From: Castanea sativa
Lineage: Eukaryota > Streptophyta > Magnoliopsida > Fagales > Fagaceae
Direction of reading: 5' to 3'
Length of the DNA: 64,000 nt
NCBI RefSeq assembly: GCF_040712315.1
Contig: NC_134020.1
Coordinates: 5,995,362 to 6,059,361 of the forward strand
Both the position numbers and the translations under genes were made by a program. The notes beneath the pieces were generated by a model. That model saw nothing but the letters and a program-made list of their open reading frames with translations, was not told the DNA's origin and made no database searches. Below are positions 32,958-44,080 of the stretch, piece after piece; the first letter of the stretch is position 1, and every line of letters starts with the position of its first letter.

Positions 32958-35015
32958 TTAGGTTATGATTCTACAGACTTTTGAATTAGAAAATGATAAT
33001 GATCTAAGTTAGAGCATTAGGTTTTGTTATGGTAATACATTCGAGGTGGTTCTGTTGGGGTTGTTTGGGTGAGAAAGTACCTTATGTGTAATTTTGGTTG
33101 ATTGTAATGGCTTGGAGTTTGTTTAGTCCTTGTTATTTCGTCATGCTATTTGTAAGTTCTTAAATCTTCATGTGTGAGGTGAACTATTGTGCTTCATATG
33201 CATTGTTCGTGTAAACTGTCGTGTTTGTTATGCATTCTTCTCAAAATTCTTGAAAGTTTTGAGTTAAATTCCTAATATTGTTTTGAGCAAACATAAATGA
33301 ATCAAGTTTTCATATTTCGTGTTGATAAATTTTGAGAACTTGTTTAAAGAATTCGCTGTTAGCAAATATTGTTGGTTATGCTGACTTTAGGTGGTGCAAT
33401 TGGGTCGAACCTCGCTGGCCATGAGTGACACGACTAATTGTTTACCAACTATCTTTAGCAGACTTTGACAAGTTCTATCCATGATAGATGGTTAGAGGTT
33501 TTGTTTGATCCCATTGAGCTCACATGGTGTCTAACAAACCACTAACCATCAAGTATGGTGCTATCAAGTTAATTATCTTTCTCTAAAAGTAGTTTTAAAG
33601 AAAAATGCATTTTAAACAACCTCGTTGAAATTCCTATTTGTTGAGTTTCAAGATTTTGAGTGTCTCCTTGGGATGTTCTTTGCTCTTATATGATAAAAGT
33701 ACATGGATTGATCTTCCTACGATAATGCTATGATTTTTTTCACCTCAAAGAATGATGTAATTTTTTTTTTAATTTGATGCTAGTCAGGGTTTTCCCAAAT
33801 CTATTTCAAATGCATGTTCTTTCCAATATGTTAAACCTCACACCAACGATTTTACGGATTTTTGGAGCTTTTTTAGAAGAAGAAAAGGGTTGGACTTTTG
33901 TCCTTATTTATTAAACAGGCATATCATTGTTTGGTTGGTCATAAGGTTCCATGCCTCTTCTGATTGTTGGTCAATTTGAACATATATTCACAGTCTTTGT
34001 GTGTGATTGCCTTATAATATTATAAAGTGAATTTTCCAACTTAGATTCAGAAACCGATTTGCACATGACTTGTGTGTAAGATTTTTTTTCTTACAAAATT
34101 TTGTTATCGTTGTAAGATAGAAAAAAAAAAAAAAAAGCCTTTATTAGATGTTTTGCAAACCTCGGGAGGGAACACTTTTTTATTAGATGTTTTGCGAACC
34201 TCGGGAGGGAACACTTTTGAATGCGAAATTGTATATTTTTATGGATTCTAAAAGTCATTTTAAAGTATTCCTCGCAAATAGTTTGTTCAAAATGGACATA
34301 ATTTTGTCTTCGTGACAAATGTTAAATTTACAAATCCAAGACTTCTTCGGTTTTAACTAATAGTATTTTCTTACCACTTTGAAAAGCCTATAAGTTTAGT
34401 GGAGCATATGTGACTTATATTTATAAAAGACAATTTTAATCCTAGTTTCAAATTTTGGACCTTGTGAAATGGAAGGTTTCATGTGACTATTTTGGTTTGA
34501 AAATCATTAGCTAGCTTATGGTTATTATTCAACACCTGTGTTTGAAACTAGTCAAAGACAAAATTATATTTTCAAGGATTAAGTGGAATACTCCTATACT
34601 CTTGGTTTTAAGAATGGTTATAATTTGAAATGCCCCTTTAACTTTTATGAAGTAAAGAGGTATTAAAAAAAATTTCCCCTTGATTCTAAGTAATGGCGTA
34701 TTTCTAGCTGACAACTTTTAAGCTCTAAATTGACTACCTAGTTGCTACACTTTGAAACTTGTGAATTTTACTTTGTTGATATCAGATTTTTCCACAAATT
34801 GGAAGTTTGGACATGGTTTCGTGATTGTTAGTTTCATTTCATTAGTAGCCTTTTTTATCAAAGACTATTTTAAAGGTGAATGGGTATTTTTTTTATCATA
34901 TGAAGTTTTCATGATCCTCACTTTTATATAAATATCTAAAGCTAATGTTTTTTATTACTAGGTGTGGTTTCAAAAGTTTATTAATCGCATACAATTTTGA
35001 GGACGAAATTCTTTT
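32958..35015 (+). mobile_element. LARD internal region, non-coding
   Basis: No ORF beyond short AT-rich ones. It holds a 39-bp tandem duplication (34141-34218, unit ttattagatgttttgcaaac and on) and AT-rich tracts. It is expected to carry packaging and dimerisation signals, but none can be recognised. Confidence 0.75.
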
Positions 35016-35028
35016 AAGCGGGGAAGAA
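35016..35028 (+). promoter_or_regulatory. LARD polypurine tract
   Basis: aagcggggaagaa directly before the right LTR, preceded by gaggacgaaattctttt, a combination seen at the 3' end of plant chromoviruses. Confidence 0.85.
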
Positions 35029-38000
35029 TGTAACCCCCAAATATTTTTTTAAGCAATTTTTTCAAAGAGAATAATATCTAAATTGGACTTTATTTTTTTA
35101 ATCAGTGTGGTTAAATATTTTGTGGAGGACTTATGAATACTTAAGTGATTTATGGGGCTAGATGAAATATGGGAGGAACCTTAAGGGTGGAGTGGAAATT
35201 AAACTCAAGATATTTTTGGGGCACAATGGTAATTAAGCTTTTCAACTTAAGTCACCCCCCCCCCCCTTTCTTCCTCATTTCACGTTAAAATCTTTCTCCC
35301 TCTTGATCAGCTGCCCCTTCTCTCTATTTCTCCATCCTTCTATCTCACCCACCCACCGAAACACACACAAACACACTCTAGCTCCCATCTCTAGTCGAAA
35401 TCTCTCTATTAGGAAGGATTATGTCTCTATTGGTTTTCCTAGTAGCTAAAACTCCATGAGATTTTGAAGTGGATTAAACCCAAGGTAAAAATCTAAGCGT
35501 TTATCTCAATTTCTTCTATGAAATTCTTTGGGTTTTGCTATTTAATGATTATTATGGTGAATAATTGATGGGTTTTGGTGAATAATGGAAGATTAGAGGG
35601 TTAAGATGATTTGGGTAGCAATTGTTTTGTTTAAATATGAAAATTTCAGTTCATTGGTGGGTTTTTGCTTAATTGGGATGATTTGGTTATACTATGGGTA
35701 TTTATCCTATTTTGTTTGTATTGCTCTTTGATGTTGTGGGTTTTGTTTTGGAGGTTGTTTTATTGAGTTGTTGGAACATCTAAGACTTTATTTGGAGGCT
35801 ATTAATTTGATGAGGTGAATTGGATGTTTTGTTTGGCAACCATGTGAGTTGGGTTTCTTGAGAAATCATATGGTTTTTGATTTATGTTGAGGATTGGGAT
35901 TTAATTTTGAAAGTGAGTTCCTTGCATCTTGGGAAAGATTTTGGCATTAGGTGATAGTTGATGGTATTGACTATGAAATTGTTTGATTGATATGTACATT
36001 ATGCTCGTTGCGTGCCAAGTGTTTAATAAATTGCCTATATGAGTTATAGGGTTGAATTTCTCGACTTGTGTTGTGATGGTTGTCATATTAGGTTATGGGT
36101 TGTAATCTTAGTTGTTTATATGAGATTTTGGGTTTGATTCCTTATTTTTAATATGCTTTAAATCTAGTGGTTTTAATGTGAGTAAATTCTCAAATAATTT
36201 GGGCTAGTCTAACAACTATAGCAATTTTCTAAAGCTGTCATGACAGATTTGAGTCAGCTGCAATGTGTGATTTTTAATACATTATAGAAAAATCATTTTG
36301 AGCTGAATTTCCGGTGGTACATACTAGACATATAAAGGCTTCTCCCTATTTAATTTCAAGATTTTTGGATAAAACTAAGTGGACCAAACGAATTTTATAA
36401 TAAGGGCTGACCTGTTGGAAGTTATCTGAAAGTGTTATTAGGATGTTGAGACTTTAAGGAATTTACTCCAAGATTTTGTGGTGTGGTTTAGCTTGTAAGT
36501 CCATATGTGCTTTCTTTGACAAGTATTTTACTTTGGCTAATTTTATCATGGGTTGGTAGTGATGTACGTTGTTCCAAGTTGGTAAATGCACATTGTTTGC
36601 AAAAGGGAAATTAAAGGCGTTGGTTGTGTTGTAGTCCTATGAGTTTCTTGTATGCTTGTTTGGTTCCCTTTTGGGTAGGGGCACATGTCTTGGGCTGGTC
36701 AAGCTAGGCTTTAGGGCCTTAGGTTTGATTTTTGAGGGAATCCTTTTCGATTTATGGAGACAAATTTGATAGCGTAATTTTTGTAGTCGGCCTTGTTGTT
36801 AATAGGCTTGATACTTGTGTTTCTAGGTTCCAAGGTACTTGGTGATGGAACTAGTAACTTGATTGGTTGAATGCAGTGCCCGGTTGAGGTAAATTTGGAA
36901 TGGACTACTGAGGTAAGTAGCTTCTTAATGGGATATTTTTGGAAAATAATCATGTTTCATAAATGATGTTTTTGGGTCAAACACATTTTGGAAAATTATA
37001 TATGGATATATGTTTTCTTAAAAGTGTAGTGTTGTGACCCTATTATATATTACTATATATGAAAATGCATCATATTTGGTATTGCATTTGGGGAAATGCC
37101 TGAATTGTTGATATGGAAAAATGAGCATCTTTTATTTAATCTTAGATAAGGAAATCGTGGATATTATGGTATATTAGAAAATTAAAGATGCTTATCTTGT
37201 CTTGTTATGTGTGAAATTGATAGAAAATCTTATGACAAGAATGAAGTTGAAAACCTTACAACCTTTGTGCTAGTTAGATTATTTAAGGTTTTTCTAAAAC
37301 TACCTGGATATAAACTATGTGTTTCAAAGTATATGTAACCTGTGAGTTTTATGTGGTTTTAACACCATGCCATGTGTGATTTTCAGGTGATCACCCGATT
37401 TGGTTTTCATAGTCTTTGTGACAACGGAATCAAATCCTAGTCAGTGCCCTTTCACTTTGGATGACGCGTTCTTCCCTACTGTCCATGGGGAGAAGAGATT
37501 TCTTGATTGTGTGTGGGTGAGGCTGCTGCCCATGGGGCCAAGAGACCACATGCAAGAGAGGTCCTATTTAACGCGCTCTCTCTGCTGGCCATGGGGAGAG
37601 AGAAAAACCTTGAGGGTATGGGTGAGGCTGCTATCCATGGGGCCAAGAGTCTGGATACTAAAGAGGACAATATCGTGCCAGTTGTGGATGGGTGGATCCC
37701 CTGACTGGTCTATGTGGTAGTATGGTATATTTGTGATAAAATTATCGTATGTTAGATTTTATGGCTTTGGAAATTATATTGTTAGTGCTCACAGATTATA
37801 ATATATAGTTTCATGGTATTATTTTGAGAAACTTTGTGTTTCATCATTTAATAATTCTTATTACATTATTATTGAAAAAGATCTTGCAGTATTCAATTAG
37901 CAATTTCCCAAACTAAAACATTTTTTGCAAACTGGTTATAGTCATGAAACTTGCATTTCCCCCACCCCCATTAATTATGCTACTTACTGGGCTTTAGCTC

Positions 38001-38499
38001 ATTCCACTCTCCACCAGTTTTTCAGATAAATTTTCTATACCTCGGGCATGGAGCTTGTTTCATTGGTGGTGATTGGAGCATTATGCTAATTGAGAGATTT
38101 ATGCTATGATTGGTTGGTGACTCAACTTTCTTAATTTATTGAGGCTATAGCTAATTCTATTGGAGGTCGGGCTCTTGAGATTTGTTAGCCTTGGGCATGG
38201 TAGACATAGATTCTATCGTTGAGGTTGCCTATCCTCGGAAGGATTGTGATTTGATGTTGATCCATTTGGAATTTCGTATATATTTGGAGACATTATTTGT
38301 AATCTGTATTGTTTGTAAATGTGTTATAGAGCTCCGACTTGTAATATGGAGATTTTAGTGTGATTATTTATCCTTATCATGTATTGTGGAGAGATCAATA
38401 TATTTATTTACTTTGTCAATGGAAAAAAAAATCCCATACAGGTTCTCTTGAAGCCTTGGTTTTTCATGCTTTGGACCCTTTTCGGTTTTGGGCGTGACA
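35029..38499 (+). mobile_element. LARD right LTR
   Basis: Starts TGTAACCCCCAAATATTTTT and ends GGGCGTGACA. It is collinear with the left LTR with scattered substitutions and a few indels, the largest an 84-base extra segment at 36744-36827. The tgcccatgggg array is at 37470-37650. Confidence 0.9.
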
Positions 38500-38504
38500 G
38501 TTAG

Positions 38505-38690
38505 TGTCGGAGAAGTCCAACAAAATTACTTGGCGTTCCGAATGAATGCCTCGTCTAGAAAAGTTCTCCGAAAAGTCCTTGTGGGATTTGTCATCATAGA
38601 ACCGAATATGAGAGGGGGTAGGATTGGAAGAGGTAGATGCCCTGGAATGAAAAGGGTTCTAGGACAGAGTAGATTTCATTTAGGTGCCAT
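38505..38690 (-). pseudogene. Copia ORF2, N-terminal part
   Basis: The minus-strand ATG at 38690 gives MAPK, the same start as the plus-strand copy (63015). A frameshift or stop follows within about ten codons; then the frame reads SHIRFYDDKSHKDFSENFSR and GIHSERQVILLDFSDT up to the LARD target site. The C-terminal continuation is at 28554-29527. Compared with the plus copy (HIRFCDEKAQTEFFENFQKR) the similarity is clear. A GA run at 38704-38730 corresponds to the TC run before the ORF in the plus copy. Confidence 0.75.
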
Positions 38691-40284
38691 AAAGCAACTA
38701 ACCGAAAGAACGAGAGAGAGAGAGAGAGAGAGAGACGTAGAAAAGCACCAATCATAATCAATATATTAGAATATAGAGAATGTATGGTATGTATGCATGA
38801 AAATGCATGAGCATGTGATATGCAATAGTAAATACATCGTGGGCTTAGCTCAATCCAAGCCTACCAGCACACGATCATTACAACATGGTAAACACACATC
38901 TGAGATGCATGAAACATTGTTATAATGCAAATGTGATGCAATGCATGATGATTTAAAACCATTTAAGCAAGACCCATCCCAAAAATTTCACAAAGCTTCA
39001 TCAATTTTGAAAAACCCCAAAATTTCTCAAAAATCCCAAAAGTTAGGTCAGAATGTATGAAATTCATGATAGATGAGAGAAACGAGATCTTACCAGAAGA
39101 AGAAAGATCAATCTAGGCCGAAAAACCTTTGGGAAAGAAGTCTGGAGTGAGAGAAAGAAGCTTTGGGAGGTGAGGAGTCGATAGGAGTCAAGAGAGATCG
39201 AGAGAAGTGAACCTGAAAACGAGAGGACCCTATATATAGAACCCTTTAATTCTCGACAGATTGAGAGGTGTTGAGCTTTAAAGGCATGAAGAAATCCAAC
39301 TATCGAGCAGCTGTCCAGAGGTGTCCATAGCCAAAATGGGCTCGATGGATCAAGGAGCTATCGAGCATCTATCGAGGAGATAGAAATTTTCTCGATGGAT
39401 CGAGGAGCTATTGAGAAGGTATCGAGATTGCGATAAAAAGAAGTTGAAGAGCTCAATAGATGGGGACTATCACCTTCGAGGCATATCTTATAACTCTCAC
39501 ATCTCCTAGAATACATGCTTGCAATCATGTTTTAAAGCATTTTGTTTCTTTCACTTTAATTTTTATTTTCATATTTTTCTTTTATTAAGCATATCATGCA
39601 TAGGCATACAAGAGAGAGAAAAGAAATACCCAATTATGTTAAGCTTTTTGACATTGCACTTTTGCTATGCCGAAGCATACCAATGTCATTTCATGATTGT
39701 TGGGAAACAGTGGTGAGATGGTTATTTATGCCTTTCTCTTAGGATTTTTTAGTCATTCCCGTCAAAAAGAGTGATACAAGTGTTAAGTACAAGAGATAAC
39801 TTAATCTTACTCATCACAAACACGAGCCACAAAGCTCACTTGCTTAGTTGTGCATAGAGATGCTCATCTAAGCTACAAGAGATACAAAGTTTAGAAAATT
39901 TTGTTTCATTGGCCATTCAAGGTACACAAGTACCAATGTACATAAACACACACTGTTTTTGTATTTTTCTGATTTTTCAAATTTTTTTGAATGAAAAACA
40001 AAATAAAAACAAAATTGAAAAAACAACCAAACAAAAACATGTCAAATAAAGCAATGCATAAAAACTAGACTGTCTCAAAATAAGAAAGCAAAACACACAA
40101 GTAATACAAACCCAACAAAAAAAAAGAGAGAGAAAAGTGACTGAATCACTTAGAGCATTTTTCCTTCCACACCTTGGAAGAGGCTTTCCTTTTGGCGAAC
40201 CCTTGAACCTGCGAAACCGTTCAAGTTCATAAGGAACATGAGGGCCTTGAGGAGTTCTCCAAGAGGAGCAAGAGAGGATGGAAA
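38691..40284 (-). mobile_element. Spacer between gag and ORF2 of the minus-strand copia element
   Basis: Non-coding and collinear with 61059-63014 of the plus copy. It contains a (GA)n run at 38704-38730 and a degenerate TCGA-rich repeat at about 39240-39480 (atcgag, ctcgatggatcgagg, tatcgagg). Sirevirus pol would be expected here if the element were autonomous; none is present. Confidence 0.65.
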
Positions 40285-41240
40285 CTAACTCAGGTTTCCT
40301 GCTGAGACCATTCTGTTGCTCTGGTGAGTGGCTTGCCACTTGTAGCAATTTGGTCGAGTGTGTTTAGCTGCTCCACAGTGATGACAGGGATGATGCTTCT
40401 TCTCTTTGTACTTTTGAGCATTACTGTTCTTAGCCCTAGGGTTTTTGGTTTCTTTCTTAGCAAGCTTAGGGGGTGCTCCTAAGATAGATTTATCTTTGTC
40501 TAGGTTCTCACTAGCTGTCACATTTTTAGTATCATTATTCTCAAATTCAATATTATTATCAGGAGAAACAAAAATAGTAGTACTAGAAGAAGCAATATTA
40601 GGAGAAGAGAAATCATACCCTAAACCGGTTTGATCGGAGGCAAATTTTTGCACACTGAGCATCTCATCAAGCTTTGCACTTGAGGTCCTTTCCAACTGAG
40701 CTCTAACATGGAAAAATTCTGCCTCAAGCTTCTTGGTCTTCTCAACCAAGAAATTATTTTCAAACCTCAGTGCTCCAATGGTCTGATTGGCTTCATCAAA
40801 CTTGGTGGAGAGTTGTCCTCGTTCAAGCTCCACATCACTGAGCTTCATGGTGGCCAACCTATACAACTTCTCATGCTTTTCAAAGACTTTATATAACTTT
40901 GCATAGGTAGTGTGGATGTCATCTTATTCATCCATCTTCTCAAATTTTGATTCCACCAAGTTTTCTTCTTCATCCACATATTCTACAATCCCTTCAGTAG
41001 GATTGATAGTGGCGGTGAAGGCATTTAGGATTCCGTCATCTTCATTATCGGAATCATCCTTAGGTTCGGTGTCGCTCAAGGTAGCAGTAAGTGCCTTGCT
41101 CTTCCCAATGGAATTGAGATAAGCAAGGCATTCTTGTTTCATGTGACCAAATCCTTGACACTCGAATCACTTGGGTCCTGAGGAAATAGTGTACTGACCG
41201 CCATCCTTAGCATTACTTAAAGAATTTGAGCAAAACCTTC
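40285..41240 (-). pseudogene. gag: Copia gag, C-terminal two thirds (Sirevirus-like)
   Basis: Forms the particle that packages element RNA. Minus strand: first zinc knuckle (FECQGFGHMKQEC, first Cys replaced by a stop), acidic linker (DTEPKDDSDNEDDGILNAFT), then a long heptad-rich coiled coil (SDVELERGQLSTKFDEANQT, RFENNFLVEKTKKLEAEFFH, VRAQLERTSSAKLDEML), a lysine-rich part and an intact second knuckle (CHHCGAAKHTRPNC, C-x2-C-x4-H-x4-C). The two large open parts are in one frame separated by a single stop near 40920 where the plus copy has Gln. The N-terminal domain and 5' LTR are missing: the gag sequence ends near 41238 and switches directly to Tat pol. Confidence 0.85.
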
Positions 41241-41852
41241 GATAAGATTGAATACACTATCATCCCTAAATCTCAGAATCAATTTGTAGATGCCTTGGAT
41301 ACTTTAGCCTCAATGGTTGAAATACCCAAGGGAGTACGGACACAGCCTTAGAAATTGAACAAAGTTATGAGTTGGTGCACAATAGCTAGCAGAGTCTTCA
41401 ATCATGGCTATAAAGGCAAAAGGGGTTCCTCAGTATTATGACATCATGAAATTCCTATAAGAGAAAATGTTAGTCAATTAGGATGATGGCAATGAAATAC
41501 ATACTATATGGAGGTCTACTCCATAGGACATCCTATAATGGTGTGCACCTTCGTTGTCTAAAGAACGAAGAAGCCGAAAGAGCCATGGAAGAAGTCCATC
41601 AAGGGATTTGTGGTCCTTACATGGATGGGAGGATGTTGGCTAAGAAGATTCTAAGGATGGGATACTATTGGAATATAATGGAAGTTGATTGTGTAGACTT
41701 TATGAAGAGTTGCCACTACTGCCAAATACATGCCAACTTGAACCATGTACAACCTAGTGAGCTATACAGCATGACCTCTCCAGGGCCTTTCTCAGTATGG
41801 GACATAGATATGATTGGAATGATAGCCTCCAAGGCCTCAAATGGGCACAAGT
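41241..41852 (+). pseudogene. pol: Tat-type pol remnant B: end of RNase H and integrase zinc domain
   Basis: Near-identical second copy of 26412-27024. It starts in gataagattgaatacactat and has an open 125-codon part (41483-41860) with GGLLHRTSYNGVHLRCLKNE, VHQGICGPYMDG, LRMGYYWNIMEVDCVDFMKS, CHYCQIHANLNHVQP and DIDMIGMIASKASNGHKY. The HHCC zinc motif keeps its C-x2-C pair. The first catalytic Asp of the integrase core is in the DIDMIG motif. The remainder of the core follows the copia LTR at 42869; the join of the two flanks across ACATC restores the frame. Confidence 0.9.
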
Positions 41853-41857
41853 ACATC

Positions 41858-42863
41858 TGATAGGCCAAAAATTTATTGACCCTTTGTGATGGATTAATTG
41901 ATTAGTTTGCCAAGTTTAATTAATTAATCAAATTAACATGCAATATATGTGGCAGCACAAACAAATCACCAACTAAATAAATATGCAACGGAAAATAAAT
42001 TGACATGGTGATTTGTTTACGAATGGGGAAAACCTCCGATAGAAAAACCCCACCTGGTGATTTTAAGGTCACCACTCCCAAGAATCCACTATTATCAAAA
42101 CAAGCGGTTAGAAGTAAAGGAGTCCTAGTACCTTATACCAACCTACAGTTGAACCCTTACCCCAATACCCAATTGGGCTTGTTTTATAGTGACAATCTTT
42201 CCTTGTATTGCATGGCTTCCAATACGTGACTAATCAATAGATGCGCGGATCCCAGTATGCAACTTGATCACCAACTTGAGAAGGATGTTGGCTGCAAAGT
42301 TCTTCTGTTCATCACACGATGAAGATCATGAAGTTGCTTGGTCATAAAACCCTACGATGTACAAACACAACAGCTTCTTCGAGATGAACTAGGGTAAACT
42401 AGGTTTCTGGTCACACTTTTCTTCACACTTGTGGAATTGTGCTCTTGTGCAATTGTGCAACCTGTGGCGGCCCTTAAAATAATTCTTATCTATGTTTAGG
42501 GTTGCGAGAAAAGAAAGCCTAAACATACATTCATGGATTGGATGAAAATTAACTTTGAAAAACTAAACCTTATAAATCTCGACAGATGCCCTATCTATCG
42601 AGTAGTTGTCGAGCCTCAGGCCGAAATAGCTCTTTTAAACCTCCATAGATACTAGTTGTCAAGCTTTAAAGAACAATACTTATTCACTTGATTCTTGAAC
42701 AGACTTGCATGACTTTAACACTTGAACTTGAAACCTTGTTTCTTGAAGCATTAAACACATCCTAGACCTACCCAATTACAAGTAGAGTGCATTTTGTCAA
42801 AGGATTAGCTAATACATAAAATGTTGACATATGTTCCTAACATGAATCACATATGTCCTGACA
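41858..42863 (-). mobile_element. Copia LTR (1006 bp) in Tat integrase, TSD ACATC (LTR2)
   Basis: Minus-strand start TGTCAGGACATATGTGATTC (42863), end CCTATCA (41858). ACATC flanks it perfectly at 41853-41857 and 42864-42868. It sits at the same target base as LTR1 (27030). With remnant B on its left and integrase on its right it behaves as a solo LTR; it may originally have been the solo-LTR allele of the same insertion. Confidence 0.95.
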
Positions 42864-42868
42864 ACATC

Positions 42869-43702
42869 CTAGTGGTGGTTGACTATTTCACCAAATGGGT
42901 AGAGGAAACCTCCTACTTGATATTGAAAGCCAAGCATGTGGCTTGATTCATAGAGAAAAATATCATTTGTCGATTTAGGGTGCCACAAAAGATCATCTCA
43001 GACAATGGTTCCCACTTTAAGGGAGAGGTTCGAAGGACCATGAAGCTATACAACATTGAGCATTACAAGACTTCACTATATTAATTGCAAACTAATGAAG
43101 CTGTAGAAGCAGCCAATAAGAACATCAAGAATATCCTAGCCAAGATGGTAATGACATACAAGGATTGGGCCAAAAAGCTTCCATTTGCCTTATGTGGTTA
43201 TAGAACTCCTATCTGTGCATCAAATGGGGCAACCCCCAACTCTTTCGTTTATGGGAATATCCTAGTAAAGCTTCTTGTTGAAGTGGAAATACAATCTTTG
43301 AGGGTGCTAGTAGAAACCAAGGTCCTAAAAGAAGACTAGACAAGAGAAAGACATGAATAGTTGGCATTGATAGATGAAAAGAGAGCTAGAGCACAATACC
43401 ATACACATGGTTATCAAAAAAAAAATATTATTAGAGCATTTAACAAAAAGGTGAAACCTAGAAACCTTGTGGAAGGAGAGCTAGTCCTAAAGGTGCTTAG
43501 AGATGAGACTTTCGATCCAAGAGGAAAAATGAAGCCAAGATGGTTTGGACCATTTATTATCAAGAAAATCGTGTCAGGAGGTGCTACAAGAATCACAGAT
43601 TTGGATGAAGAAGAGATGCTTCACTCGATCAACCTGGATAGACTTCGAAAGTGTAACATTACTAGGTTGAAAACCCGAAAGAGTGGCCTTGGCAAAAATT
43701 AA
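42869..43702 (+). pseudogene. pol: Tat-type integrase, catalytic core and C-terminal domain
   Basis: Joins element DNA ends to the target. It continues remnant B after the LTR: LVVVDYFTKWVEETSYL, then RVPQKIISDNGSHFKGE with the second catalytic Asp (SDNG, about 43005) and NEAVEAANKNIKNILAKMV with the catalytic Glu (about 43106). WAKKLPFALCGYRTP and a decayed GATPNSFVYGN follow. The C-terminal part (43361-43702, open) reads NKKVKPRNLVEGELVLKVLR and GKMKPRWFGPFIIKKIVSGG, ending LDRLRKCNITRLKTRK. Stops interrupt at about 42942, 43081 and 43337. All three catalytic acids are present, but the gene is broken. Confidence 0.9.
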
Positions 43703-44080
43703 GGCAAAGAAACCCTGCTAGGTTGAATACCCGAAAGGATGATCTAGGCAAAAGATAGGGGAAAAGACCATGGGCATGGTGAAAATTCCCACGAGGATCT
43801 CATGGGAAAAAGTTACATGGCAAAGAAAAAAGAAAAGAAAATAAAAATAAAGACAATCAGAAAAGATAATAAAATGATTGGTTCTTTTATTGCTCAAATT
43901 AAAAGATGATAAATTGTTTTCATAGGAGATTTGGAACATTCCAATCCTTTATTAAATTCAAAAGAAAAGACATGAGAATCATAAAGTGCAAAAAAGTAAA
44001 ATTTGGGGCATATCAAGGTAGTCAGTCGGTCCTATTTCTTTTGTTGGATTTTTAGTAAGCTTTCTCTTCCCTACGAACTG
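43703..44080 (+). mobile_element. Tat element, region after integrase with repeated short motif
   Basis: Non-coding on the plus strand. A motif of the form taggttgaaaacccgaaag plus ggcctaggcaaaa occurs at about 43663-43699, 43718-43755 and, shortened, 44690-44715. It is typical of DNA downstream of Tat pol. Confidence 0.6.

Larger units (their letters stand above)
29533..38499 (+). mobile_element. LARD (large retrotransposon derivative), 9 kb, chromovirus-like
   Basis: Two long LTRs (3409 and 3471 bp) enclose only 2087 bp with no coding capacity, which fits a LARD: a non-autonomous LTR element mobilised by a coding relative. The PBS (TGGTATCAGAGC) and the sequence before the right LTR (gaggacgaaattcttttaag then a purine tract) resemble Tekay/Del-type Ty3/gypsy elements. 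Flanks GTCAA (29528-29532) and GTTAG (38500-38504) are a 5-bp duplication with two transitions. The insertion is in the ORF2 of the minus-strand copia element; removing it with one duplication joins the two halves in frame. Confidence 0.9.

Noticed and set aside
37400..37720. 106-residue ORF (and 31841-32047, 31893-32117) in the LARD LTR
   Set aside because: It lies in the LTR and translates the tgcccatgggg repeat in several frames; no family match and not equally open in both LTRs.
27030..42863. Whole stretch as one simple full-length copia element with both LTRs
   Set aside because: Tat pol copy B lies between gag and the LTR at 41858, and gag is truncated; the simple model does not account for that.
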